In this document: piece after piece, positions 9,456 to 18,299 of the stretch
Position numbering within the stretch: position 1 is the first letter of the stretch
Layout of the letters: every line of letters begins with the position of its first letter
Source: Herbaspirillum autotrophicum
GTDB taxonomy: Bacteria; Pseudomonadota; Gammaproteobacteria; Burkholderiales; Burkholderiaceae_D
Assembly (NCBI RefSeq): GCF_001189915.1
Contig: NZ_LFLS01000014.1
Coordinates: 1-64,000, forward strand
Length of the DNA stretch: 64,000 nt
Direction: 5' to 3'
Position numbers and translations under genes: made by a program
Notes under the pieces: generated by a model
Databases searched by the model: none
What the model saw: only the letters and a program-made list of their open reading frames with translations
What the model was told of the DNA's origin: nothing

Positions 9456-10943
9456 TCAATGGCGTTGTCTAGCCGGAACGTCTGGACGACGACCGCGGAG
9501 CGATAAAATTTTATCGGCAGCATAGATAATAATCAGGTTAAGAAATAATGAGCCAAAAAGTAAATACGTCTGGTTTGGTGCATATCCAAAACTAGCAAAT
9601 CTGAAAGCGACAACCTGTCCCAACAATGAACATAGAATCAGGTTTCGCCCCCCTAATTTATATGTAATGAATTCAATTCCGGCACCAATGAGACCGATCA
9701 AGAACATTCCCCCGAACAGGAACAAGAACGAACCAGGGTAAAAAAGGAAGGCAACAATCCCTGGCAATGAAATATAGTGATTCTTTGTCGTATCCATTGT
9801 CAGATAGGGCGATTTGACCAGATTCAAATCATAAAAACTTGTGCTGTGATCCGAATAGACCTCACTCCAGGCTTGGCGCCATAAATCCCACCCAACCTTG
9901 TTTGAACTCGATACCGCCAAGACCCCTTCTATACCTACCCAACGGTCGATAAAAAGAGGCGTTGTCATTCCCTGTACAGCCGCCAAATCCTCTTCATGTC
10001 GGAATAATTCTGCATCAATTTCAGTTGAGTAACCCCTGATAAAACCCAAAGCTGCGGCATTGGATCGCAAATAATTCACTGCGAACACTGAGCCCGCAAA
10101 AAACAAAACAAATATCAGGGATATGGTGATTAAAAATCGGCCTCTCAAGATAATGGAATTGGATTTCCAGTCCTTGAATAATCCGTAAAACAACGCTGCC
10201 GAATTTAAAATCATCCCTCTGCTCAACAGCGAAACATTCGAAATAAAATTTTCCAGCAAGCTTAATATCGCCACAAGGTATGAATTACTTTTACCTGAGT
10301 GATACTCAAACTTAAGTATTACTGCGGCAAAAGAAGACAAACCAAACAGCAGCAGCCACTTATAAATACCCCCAAGTCCATAGGGGAGAATAGTATGAGG
10401 TACTTCGCCCCGCTGGTAGATGCCAAAGTAGACATTAGATATTCCGACAGCGAGAAGTAAAAGCACAAAGGCCGTCAACACCAGTTTGCGATTTTTTTGG
10501 TAAAAGTTGAAAAGTCCCGGTTGGGTAACTTCATGACTCTGTATTCTTTGGTAACAAAAAAATCTTTCTCTGATCAACGTCGCGACGATCAGCGCCAACA
10601 AGCCACATGAGGCGACGAGCAAGCCACGGTCGAATTCTGCTCCGGAGCCATCAAAAACTCCAGTGGATTCTCGAAACACGCCGTTTGTGAAACCGACCCT
10701 GAGGGTGACCTTAAGCCAGAAGCCGAGCCAGAAAAAAACACCAATAAATGCATCAAAGAAAAGCGCTTTTTTTCGAAATCCGACATAAAGCAGTACATTC
10801 GAAATCACCGTGAATAACAGATAGATATGTGCTTGTCCCGGGTAATTAATACTGGCAATAACAGTTAATACCGCCATTACCCCGCAAAACAAAGAGAGGC
10901 AAACTTGAGGAAGTTTGGGAATGGTTTTATTCAAAAAATGCAT
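9456..10943 (-). CDS. Polytopic membrane protein, probable O-antigen polymerase (Wzy-like)
   Basis: A 495-residue integral membrane protein with about eleven hydrophobic segments and a larger hydrophilic stretch around residues 295-395, the layout of oligosaccharide repeat-unit polymerases. FFWLGFWLKVTLRVGF near residue 70 resembles N-terminal parts of other Wzy-like proteins as far as I recall, but there is no single diagnostic motif. The start overlaps the end of the upstream flippase-polymerase gene by 17 bases. It could be the polymerase of the repeat unit, with the fused partner acting as ligase or second polymerase. Sequence alone does not decide this. Confidence 0.65.
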   Translation of the reverse strand: MHFLNKTIPKLPQVCLSLFCGVMAVLTVIASINYPGQAHIYLLFTVISNVLLYVGFRKKALFFDAFIGVFFWLGFWLKVTLRVGFTNGVFRESTGVFDGSGAEFDRGLLVASCGLLALIVATLIRERFFCYQRIQSHEVTQPGLFNFYQKNRKLVLTAFVLLLLAVGISNVYFGIYQRGEVPHTILPYGLGGIYKWLLLFGLSSFAAVILKFEYHSGKSNSYLVAILSLLENFISNVSLLSRGMILNSAALFYGLFKDWKSNSIILRGRFLITISLIFVLFFAGSVFAVNYLRSNAAALGFIRGYSTEIDAELFRHEEDLAAVQGMTTPLFIDRWVGIEGVLAVSSSNKVGWDLWRQAWSEVYSDHSTSFYDLNLVKSPYLTMDTTKNHYISLPGIVAFLFYPGSFLFLFGGMFLIGLIGAGIEFITYKLGGRNLILCSLLGQVVAFRFASFGYAPNQTYLLFGSLFLNLIIIYAADKILSLRGRRPDVPARQRH

Positions 10944-13524
10944 GATTTTTTTTACTGGTGATTTTAGACAACTTGGTCAAGAGGATTCCCCACAGAAAAA
11001 AAGTAAATATCCCGGGATACGGCTGCCTGAGACCAACTTTCAGTGAGTTATCCACTATCAGCAGGAAGAGGACTACCAGACCTAGCCCTAACAGGGCTGG
11101 CGATTCAAATACTTCTCGCCTGCAAATAACTATTTGAACGAGAGTGGATCCGATAACGAATAACAACGGAAAAAAAGCCAGTACGCCAAAGTTATAAATG
11201 AAATCCAGGTAATAATTATAGGCACTCGGATATCGGTCACGGTCAGGAGGAGCACTAACGCCGAGGAAAAATGATTTCGGACCATTCGTTATTTGGGAAA
11301 AATAATACTTCCAATGATCGAGCCGCTGATCAACACTTGAAACTATTCCATTGGGTATTTCAATTCCTGCCTGTACCACATTCCCTGGCACCGCAAGATA
11401 CAGCGCTGCGTTGCGCGCCGACGCGACACTACTCTCAGATTTCTCAGTCTCTATTGATCCAAATTTGAATGCCATCTTTTCTTTTTCAAAGTAAAAGTAG
11501 CTCCCCGCAAAAACAAGCACCAGCAACAATCCGACGAATGGCACTTTTTCTGCATTCACTACTAAATGGAACAGAGAAAAAATTAGTAGCCCGACAAACA
11601 ACAATCCCATCGCGAGCATCGACATTGAAGCTACGGCATAAACCGCCATCAACGGCAAGAGAATAAGCAAAGCAAACTTGTACCTGGCGACATTCCAAAG
11701 GGAGAATAAAGCCAAAAGATAGGCAGCGATAAATATCACCGATACATATTGCAAATCTTGATATACGGCAAACAACCCAATATCGGGAGACAGGTATCCA
11801 AGTCCTTGGATCCAGGTAAAAACCAACTGAACCGGGACGACCATCAGCAGTACCAACAAAAAAGCTTTTGCACAGGAATTATCTTGCCCTTGTGTTTTCA
11901 CAGGCTCATATACCTGTCCAAGCACCAACGCAAACATCGGCAGTATGAATTGGATCAGCAATATGAATTTCGCCTGTTGTGGCACCGGCTGATCCTGCGT
12001 CACTATAATCGCCGACATCACCATCAAGACACAGGTAAGAAAAATAACACCGAATGAAACAAAGGCTCGGCGATATGCTCCCAATAGCACTATTCCTCCG
12101 GCGCAGGCTAATACAGAAATGGGGATAGGAAGATTACGCAATACACCACCAGCGTCAAAATCAACGGCTGTATTACGGAACACCCCGGCACTTATCTGAA
12201 AAAATAGCGGTAACAGCAGCAAAATCCCTATCGATAGTCGCAGGTATTGCTGCTTCAGCGGAATAGTATTCAGCCCATCCTGATTTTCTTTCTTTTCCTT
12301 TTTTGCGCTCGTATAAAAGATAAATGCCAACAGGGAGTTCAGCAGATACAAAGAACTCATTGCCTCTTTGCCAAACAAGTAAAACACGAAAGGCACTAAC
12401 GCAATAATAAGTATGTTCATCAACACATCCGGGCCAAACACATCATGCTCTTCGTCATGCTGCAGCAACCTGAATCGTACCCGCTGTGCATAGACCATCA
12501 CGACACCGCCGATCATGGCGAGACCGGTAGCCTCCCAGAAGAAATAGGATTTCCCGGTCCAGCTCAACACAGAAAATTTCTGAAATGCGGCAATAAAAAT
12601 GAATATGCCGATCAGTAGCGATAAATTTAATACATGACGCAGCAGTCGCGGGAAATAGCGCTTCCCGCCGCGCTGCTCATGAAGCGCAATACTGGCTCCC
12701 AAGGCATTTGCGAAGACCGACCCGGTCAAGCCGCCAATGGCGAACGCTGTGTATAAATCACCGGCCGTTTCTTTGCCCACGATGAGCAAAATTAACAAAC
12801 GAAATACGTAAACCGTGATTCCTATGATTGCCGTTGAGCCCAGATGCGGTAATATTTTAGCGATAACGCCAGTCAATGCGGTTGAGCTGGTAGTAACGGA
12901 TGTCCAGATAAATCTGGCACTAAATACAAGTGGTAAAAAGGCCCAAATGGACAGCCCCAATAACGGAAAGGGAAAATGTCCGATCAGCCAGACCATCGCA
13001 ACCGCCAGCAAGACGGATTGGTGTAAAAAATACTGGCGCGCAACGTCTTGATTTCCCAAACGCTCCATTTCGCTAAGATGAACTTCCCCAAGCCACTCGA
13101 CACAACGGCGCGCAATCAAAATAATGGCCAGGAACGACGCTACTCCGCCCACATTTACGCTTAGCCAATAGGAGACAGCCGCGAGTGGAAGCAGCAATAA
13201 CAAGCGAGCCATCATCATGGAATGCGCTGAGACCGGCGAAGACTTACTGAGGATAAGACTACGGGCGTTAGCAGAAAAGGCATACAGCAACGCCAAGGTG
13301 GCACTCTGCACCAGGCCGACCTCTGCTGCCATGACAGAGTTACCCGTCAAGCCCAATGCAATCAACAACGCTGTCATGGCGAAAGTGTTTGCCATGAATG
13401 CTAAAGGAAATGAATAACGCAATGTATGCTTTCGTGTTTTTATCAGTATCGTTGACTTATCGGAGAACTGACAACATTTAATCTGCGCTAGTTCCGACTT
13501 GATCAGATAGTGAGGCCTTGCCAA
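10927..13524 (-). CDS. Fusion of a Wzx-like flippase domain and a Wzy/WaaL-like polymerase-ligase domain
   Basis: An uninterrupted 865-codon frame. Residues about 36-410 resemble polysaccharide flippases (Wzx/MATE fold): an opening YSFPLAFMANTFAMTALLI, then about twelve membrane segments. A short lysine-rich linker (SAKKEKKENQDG, about residue 411) follows. Residues about 430-855 look like an O-antigen ligase/polymerase: about eleven membrane segments, a long extracytoplasmic loop (about 680-770) and the SAYNYYLDFIYNFGVLAF segment just before the last helices. No other Wzx-like gene is present in the window. The frame opens with TTG at 13524 without a clear Shine-Dalgarno site, so the exact start is uncertain; it must lie before residue 36 to keep the first helix whole. 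Confidence 0.72.
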   Translation of the reverse strand: MARPHYLIKSELAQIKCCQFSDKSTILIKTRKHTLRYSFPLAFMANTFAMTALLIALGLTGNSVMAAEVGLVQSATLALLYAFSANARSLILSKSSPVSAHSMMMARLLLLLPLAAVSYWLSVNVGGVASFLAIILIARRCVEWLGEVHLSEMERLGNQDVARQYFLHQSVLLAVAMVWLIGHFPFPLLGLSIWAFLPLVFSARFIWTSVTTSSTALTGVIAKILPHLGSTAIIGITVYVFRLLILLIVGKETAGDLYTAFAIGGLTGSVFANALGASIALHEQRGGKRYFPRLLRHVLNLSLLIGIFIFIAAFQKFSVLSWTGKSYFFWEATGLAMIGGVVMVYAQRVRFRLLQHDEEHDVFGPDVLMNILIIALVPFVFYLFGKEAMSSLYLLNSLLAFIFYTSAKKEKKENQDGLNTIPLKQQYLRLSIGILLLLPLFFQISAGVFRNTAVDFDAGGVLRNLPIPISVLACAGGIVLLGAYRRAFVSFGVIFLTCVLMVMSAIIVTQDQPVPQQAKFILLIQFILPMFALVLGQVYEPVKTQGQDNSCAKAFLLVLLMVVPVQLVFTWIQGLGYLSPDIGLFAVYQDLQYVSVIFIAAYLLALFSLWNVARYKFALLILLPLMAVYAVASMSMLAMGLLFVGLLIFSLFHLVVNAEKVPFVGLLLVLVFAGSYFYFEKEKMAFKFGSIETEKSESSVASARNAALYLAVPGNVVQAGIEIPNGIVSSVDQRLDHWKYYFSQITNGPKSFFLGVSAPPDRDRYPSAYNYYLDFIYNFGVLAFFPLLFVIGSTLVQIVICRREVFESPALLGLGLVVLFLLIVDNSLKVGLRQPYPGIFTFFLWGILLTKLSKITSKKNHAFFE

Positions 13525-14071
13525 AAGGGGGAAACGTCAGCGACAGATAGGCCAGATGTGACCAGTTGCATCATTCCCAAACACCCGCACCGTACGCCAA
13601 AAGTGGCCGCACAATGAGAAGCCCCTCTCTCGGACTATGCCTTTATCACGATTTCGGCGTCAATATTTGATTGCCAAAAAGTATTATTTGGGACGGCTTA
13701 TCGAAGGCTAGCCAGTCGTGCCAAATTTAATGTCCCATCCAGATTCACGGCACGAAATGCAGCTAGCGAATCGGCAGGCTGGTCATACCATCACATGTAC
13801 TGGTGCTATCAAGTGAGTAATGGCATCAGATCTGGGCCACAGATTTTCCCATTGGGTTCCTGTATTCAAACCACCATTGGAGAATTGCCGGCTGTGCTGA
13901 ACTTGCAGCACAGCCGGAACAAAATTCATCGCCCGAGGGGGTTAATGTTTCATAAAGGATATTGCCAACAAAACCATTCACGCCATTTGTAGGAATTTTA
14001 GTCATGGTCGTGTCGGTTGTCGTACAGGATAAAAACACGCCGAAGCAAATGCCTCAGTCATACAGGGTTCG
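13525..14071. other. 547-base gene-poor stretch with one perfect hairpin
   Basis: No recognisable gene. A minus-strand frame at 13826-14038 (70 codons) matches nothing I know and has no clear Shine-Dalgarno site. A perfect 12-bp inverted repeat at 13888-13917 interrupts it. The region separates the L-hexosamine genes from the flippase-polymerase gene and may carry a promoter for the latter, but I see no convincing -35/-10 pair. Confidence 0.5.
13888..13917. repeat. Perfect 12-bp inverted repeat with 6-base loop
   Basis: Stem CCGGCTGTGCTG, loop AACTTG, stem CAGCACAGCCGG. Neither strand has a T run after the stem, so it does not look like a standard Rho-independent terminator. It lies downstream of the 2-epimerase gene and may still stabilise that transcript's 3' end. 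Confidence 0.7.
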
Positions 14072-15196
14072 CTATTTCGACCACACCACACGATTGATAT
14101 AGTCGATATAGCTGGCAACCACCCTGACAACTTGTTTCGACACATGTGGATTTTCGTAATCGGCAACAGATAAAACGGGACTCGGATTTTCGGCCCGTTG
14201 GGAAGTGACTATTTCAATTGCCTCAATCACACGCGTCGATTTCAAGCCGGACATGATCAAGGTGCCAACATCCATACCTTCCGGGCGTTCATGCGCGTTA
14301 CGCAACGTGATCGCGCTCAAATTCAACAACGATGCTTCTTCCGTGATCGTTCCGCTATCCGACAACACGCAAAAAGCTTCGATTTGCAATTTGATATAGT
14401 CAATGAAGCCAAACGGCTTGGAAAAAATGATCCGCTCATCCAAAGGACCATGGGCCAACTCTTCCAAGCGCTTCAATGTCCGCGGATGCGTCGAAACGAG
14501 AACCGGGTAACCGTATTTTTTTGCCAGCGTATCAAGCGTTTCCACCAGGTCGCGCAAGGCTTCCGGCGAATCGACATTTTCTTCCCTGTGTGCACTCACC
14601 AAAAAGAATTTTCCGGCTTCCAGAGACAGCCGTGACAGAATATCGGACTGATCGATTTTCGGCTTATAAAAATCAAGCACCTCTCGCATGTGCGAACCGG
14701 TCTTGATGATCGTTTCGGCTTTGATGCCCTCTGCCAGCAAATAGCGACGCGCATGTTCCGTCAACACCATATTGATGTCAGAGAGATGATCCAACACCTT
14801 GCGGTTCAACTCCTCAGGTACGCGCTGATCGAAACAGCGATTTCCGGCTTCCATATGAAAAACCGGTATCTTGCGACGCTTGGCGGGAATAATCGCAAGA
14901 CATGAGTTGGTATCGCCATACAGCAACAGAGCATCCGGCTTTTCCTGCTCGAAAACCTCATCCGCCTTCATGATCACTTGTGCAATTGTCTGCGCAGCAT
15001 TCGAGCCAGCGGCATTCAAAAAATAATCCGGCTTGCGAATTTCAAGATCGTCAAAGAAAATCTGGTTCAGCTCGTAATCGTAGTTCTGACCGGTATGCAC
15101 CAAAATATGCCGGGTATGCTTTTCAAGCTCTGCAATCACGCGACTCATTTTGATCAGCTCGGGCCGCGTCCCGACGATGGTCATGACTTTACGCAT
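14072..15196 (-). CDS. UDP-N-acetyl-hexosamine 2-epimerase of the WbjD/FnlC/WbvD group
   Basis: A 374-residue non-hydrolysing UDP-HexNAc 2-epimerase. It opens MRKVMTIVGTRPELIKMSRV and has HTGQNYDYELN, LLYGDTNSCLAI, FHMEAGNRCFDQRVPEELNR and the C-terminal LSDSGTITEEASLL, all hallmarks of the WecB fold. Its genes-in-a-row partner set (FnlA-type dehydratase, RmlD-type reductase) places it as the last step of UDP-L-FucNAc or UDP-L-QuiNAc synthesis, epimerising C2, rather than as a general WecB making UDP-ManNAc. The start overlaps the dehydratase gene by 8 bases. Fold assignment is firm; substrate is inferred from context. Confidence 0.9.
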   Translation of the reverse strand: MRKVMTIVGTRPELIKMSRVIAELEKHTRHILVHTGQNYDYELNQIFFDDLEIRKPDYFLNAAGSNAAQTIAQVIMKADEVFEQEKPDALLLYGDTNSCLAIIPAKRRKIPVFHMEAGNRCFDQRVPEELNRKVLDHLSDINMVLTEHARRYLLAEGIKAETIIKTGSHMREVLDFYKPKIDQSDILSRLSLEAGKFFLVSAHREENVDSPEALRDLVETLDTLAKKYGYPVLVSTHPRTLKRLEELAHGPLDERIIFSKPFGFIDYIKLQIEAFCVLSDSGTITEEASLLNLSAITLRNAHERPEGMDVGTLIMSGLKSTRVIEAIEIVTSQRAENPSPVLSVADYENPHVSKQVVRVVASYIDYINRVVWSK

Positions 15197-16199
15197 CGAG
15201 CATCTCTTGAATGAAATCCAGTTTCAATAAAATTTCCTTGACCTGATCGACAGTGAGGCGCTCAGTATTGTGCGAAGTGTAATCATCGATTTCAGAAATT
15301 CTGGTTTCACCCTCGACAAAATATTTGTTGTAATTGAGATCCCGGTTATCGGCCGGAATCCGGAAATAGCGGCCCATATCTTCAGCCTTTGCCATCTCTT
15401 CCCGCGACACCAGAGACTCGTACAATTTTTCTCCATGTCGTGTGCCGATGACACGAATCGGATTATTTTTTTCAAAAATACCAGTTAATGCAATCGCCAG
15501 ATCCGCTACCGTCGATGCAGGTGCTTTCTGTATGAAAATATCGCCCTGCTCGCCATGCTCGAACGCATGCAAAACCAGTTCTACCGAGTCGTCCAATGAC
15601 ATTAAAAAACGAGTCATATTGGGATCGGTAACGGTCAACGGCTTGCCCTCTTGCAACTGGCCAACAAACAATGGAATCACCGATCCTCTGGAAGCCATGA
15701 CGTTGCCGTATCGCGTAGCACAGATGACAGTTTCGCCTGGTGATCGCATTCTCGATTTGGCGACCATCAGCTTTTCCATCATGGCCTTGGAAATACCCAT
15801 CGCGTTAATCGGATAGACGGCTTTATCCGTACTTAACACAACCACGCGTTTCACATTACTGGCGATCGCTGCGTTCAATACATTTTCGGTACCGAGAACG
15901 TTAGTGCGCACAGCCTCCATCGGATAAAACTCACAGGACGGAACTTGCTTCAAAGCCGCGGCATGGAATAGGTAATCCACGCCTTTCATCGCCTCATGAA
16001 CGCTGTCGTAATTGCGAACGTCGCCGATATAAAACTTCAATTTCGGATTATTCAGTGCAATCCGCATATCTTCTTGTTTTTTTTCATCGCGGCTGAAAAT
16101 ACGGATTTCGCGCACTTCCGTAGACAAAAATCGTTTGAGAACGGCATTACCAAAAGAACCCGTTCCACCGGTAATCATCAATACTTTGTCGTTAAACAT
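15189..16199 (-). CDS. UDP-GlcNAc 5-inverting 4,6-dehydratase (FnlA/WbjB/CapE/WbvB type)
   Basis: A 336-residue extended short-chain dehydrogenase. The NAD loop is ITGGTGSFGNAVLKRFL, followed by FHAAALKQVPSCEFYP, STDKAVYPINAMGISK (Met-x-x-x-Lys variant of the active site) and ATRYGNVMASRGSVIPLF, a set characteristic of the FnlA/CapE/PseB group. It converts UDP-GlcNAc to UDP-2-acetamido-2,6-dideoxy-beta-L-arabino-hexos-4-ulose and may epimerise further. Together with the reductase at 16216 and the 2-epimerase at 14072 it forms a three-gene L-6-deoxyhexosamine pathway. The same 4-keto product is the substrate of PseC encoded at 39122, whose own PseB is broken. Confidence 0.93.
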   Translation of the reverse strand: MFNDKVLMITGGTGSFGNAVLKRFLSTEVREIRIFSRDEKKQEDMRIALNNPKLKFYIGDVRNYDSVHEAMKGVDYLFHAAALKQVPSCEFYPMEAVRTNVLGTENVLNAAIASNVKRVVVLSTDKAVYPINAMGISKAMMEKLMVAKSRMRSPGETVICATRYGNVMASRGSVIPLFVGQLQEGKPLTVTDPNMTRFLMSLDDSVELVLHAFEHGEQGDIFIQKAPASTVADLAIALTGIFEKNNPIRVIGTRHGEKLYESLVSREEMAKAEDMGRYFRIPADNRDLNYNKYFVEGETRISEIDDYTSHNTERLTVDQVKEILLKLDFIQEMLDA

Positions 16200-16215
16200 A
16201 TATATAAAATTTAAG

Positions 16216-17070
16216 TTATTTATAGGAATGCATTAATTCAATCAGCGTGCGCCAGTCCGGCGCCACATACCCCGTGGCGCCACGTAGCTTATCGGCGTTT
16301 AACGAACGATCGATGACTAAATGCGCGTCGGGCAAAATCTCGATTGCTTTGCCGTAGACGTCCGCCACCAGGCGCAGCAGATCATATTTTGAAATCGGCT
16401 GTGCCGCGAGGTGATAAAGCCCCGACAATTCAGGCTTTGAAATCACGACATCGCGGATGAACTGCGCCAACGCGACCGTCGGCAAACCGGAAAAAATAGC
16501 CTTGCTATACCCGTTGCAGCGTTCTTTTTGCGCCAGGAACCAGCCGATCAAGCCATGAGCGCTTTGCAGTTCGTGACCAATAATCGAGGTTCTTAACGTC
16601 AAGGTATGCGGGTAATGAAGTTCGCCAAGGAATTTGGATTTGCCATAAACATCTTCGGCATCCGAAGCGTCATCTTCTACGTAACCGCCTTTTTTTCCTG
16701 AAAAAACACAGTCCGTACTCACATGGATCAAGCGCGCCGAGACGATTTCGCACAACGCAGCAATACGATGTGGCAACAAGGCATTAATCGTTATCGCTTG
16801 CATGGTATGGTCGACCGGTGCGACTTGCTTGATCAGACCGATGCAATTGATAACAAGATCTGGTTTGGTTTGACGGAAAAGCTTAACCAAATCGTCATGC
16901 TTTTCGACGTCGCATCCACTCACCAGACGCGCTGCAATCGCCTGCGGGAAAAAGCTTTTAGCAGCTTCGGATCGGACCGATCCGAAAACATCGAGACCAT
17001 CCTTTTCGGCCAACGTGCGGATCACCGCATTTCCCAACATGCCGCTTGCACCTAATACAAGCACTTTCAT
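16216..17070 (-). CDS. RmlD-like nucleotide-sugar 4-reductase (WbvR/QnlB type)
   Basis: A 284-residue short-chain reductase of the dTDP-4-dehydrorhamnose reductase fold: VLGASGMLGNAVIR at the N-terminus, STDCVFSGKKGGYVE, and the catalytic YGKSKFLGE near residue 145. In L-FucNAc pathways this slot holds a longer CapF/FnlB protein with a cupin domain. An RmlD-like protein of this size in the slot is instead what V. cholerae O37 (WbvR) and related clusters use to make UDP-L-RhaNAc and then UDP-L-QuiNAc. Overlaps the upstream glycosyltransferase gene by four bases (ATGA). Confidence 0.85.
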   Translation of the reverse strand: MKVLVLGASGMLGNAVIRTLAEKDGLDVFGSVRSEAAKSFFPQAIAARLVSGCDVEKHDDLVKLFRQTKPDLVINCIGLIKQVAPVDHTMQAITINALLPHRIAALCEIVSARLIHVSTDCVFSGKKGGYVEDDASDAEDVYGKSKFLGELHYPHTLTLRTSIIGHELQSAHGLIGWFLAQKERCNGYSKAIFSGLPTVALAQFIRDVVISKPELSGLYHLAAQPISKYDLLRLVADVYGKAIEILPDAHLVIDRSLNADKLRGATGYVAPDWRTLIELMHSYK

Positions 17071-18299
17071 ACATTGCCCTTAAAAGATTCAGACACTACG
17101 CGAAAATGGTCAATTAACCGATCGGTCAATACATCCTGATCAAAGTGCTCTTTAAAATAACAACGGCCATTCTCACCCAATTTCTGCCGTTCAGCCTGAG
17201 GCATTTGATATAAATGCAACACAGACGCCGCCAATGCCGCCCCATCCTCGGCGGGACTGATCAGGCCAGCTTTGGCCGCACTGACCAAGCGCCCGCCCTC
17301 GCCGTTCAGACATGCCAGAATTGGTCTGCCCGCCGCCATATACGCTTGCACCTTGCTGGGCACCGTCGCAGCAAAAATTGGCTGATCCGCCAAGGTTACC
17401 AATAATGCAGATGCTTTTTGCATCAATCCAGGCATCATTTCCAACGGATATTGCCCTGGCAAATGCAGATTCGTCAGTCCGCGCTTCTGCACTTCGTCAC
17501 GCATCCAATCCCATCGACTGCCCTGACCGAACACAATAAAGCGGATATCCGCATGATCTCTCAGTAGCGTCGCCGCATCAACCATGACCTCGACCGCCTG
17601 CGCCGCGCCGACATTGCCAGCGAAAACCACACAAAAGCCATCGTCCAGTTGCGGAATGTCGGGCAACGCAATATCAGCAGGATCGGCGAATGTCGCGTCG
17701 ACCGAATTGGGATAATACACAATCCGTTTTCCTGGAGCCAAGGCAGCAACCTTTGGCTCAAATGCTTCAGATTGAACCAGTAACAAATCAGTGTGACGAT
17801 AAATAAATCGTACGACGACCTTAACCGCATCGAGAATGCGCGAATTACGAACATAGCCAGTCGCCGACAGGCTTTCCGGCCACAAATCCTGCACCCAGAC
17901 GATCACGCCACAACGTTTTAGCCAACCAAGAAAAATAGCAGGAATTGCCTGCAAAATCGGGGATAGCCCATAAACGAAGATCACATCATAACGACGTTTG
18001 CGCAGTAACCATGGCGCAATCAGTAATCCAGACACGACAAACGACAGATAATTCAGCGCAAGCCGCAATGCACTATTCGTACCTCTTGCCGCCAGCGGTA
18101 TCCGGTAGATCGTCGCCCCGGACCATTCTTCGCGCTGACAACCCCAGGCACGATAACCCTTAAATATCTTGCCTTCAGGATAGTTCGGTTTACCGGTCAG
18201 CACATCCACATCTAGACCACGCTTGACCAGCGACTGCACCAGCTCGTTAATACGAAAACTTTCCGGTTGAAAATATTGACTAACGATCAGCACTCTCAT
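17067..18299 (-). CDS. GT4 glycosyltransferase, WbuB-like (L-FucNAc/L-QuiNAc transferase candidate)
   Basis: A 410-residue GT-B enzyme. The N-terminus MRVLIVSQYFQPESFRINEL and the segments VLTGKPNYPEGKIF, VWVQDLWPESLSATGYV and VVFAGNVGAAQAVEVMVDAA are those of the WbuB/WcaI-like GT4 group. Members commonly sit beside FnlA-FnlB-FnlC and transfer the L-6-deoxyhexosamine, so this gene is the natural candidate for L-QuiNAc or L-FucNAc transfer. It overlaps both neighbours by four bases, indicating translational coupling. Acts at the cytoplasmic face on the undecaprenyl-linked repeat unit. Confidence 0.88.
   Translation of the reverse strand: MRVLIVSQYFQPESFRINELVQSLVKRGLDVDVLTGKPNYPEGKIFKGYRAWGCQREEWSGATIYRIPLAARGTNSALRLALNYLSFVVSGLLIAPWLLRKRRYDVIFVYGLSPILQAIPAIFLGWLKRCGVIVWVQDLWPESLSATGYVRNSRILDAVKVVVRFIYRHTDLLLVQSEAFEPKVAALAPGKRIVYYPNSVDATFADPADIALPDIPQLDDGFCVVFAGNVGAAQAVEVMVDAATLLRDHADIRFIVFGQGSRWDWMRDEVQKRGLTNLHLPGQYPLEMMPGLMQKASALLVTLADQPIFAATVPSKVQAYMAAGRPILACLNGEGGRLVSAAKAGLISPAEDGAALAASVLHLYQMPQAERQKLGENGRCYFKEHFDQDVLTDRLIDHFRVVSESFKGNV

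Noticed and set aside
13826-14038. 70-codon minus-strand frame in the 547-base gap
   Set aside because: No family recognised, weak start context and a perfect inverted repeat inside the frame, so it was not called as a gene.
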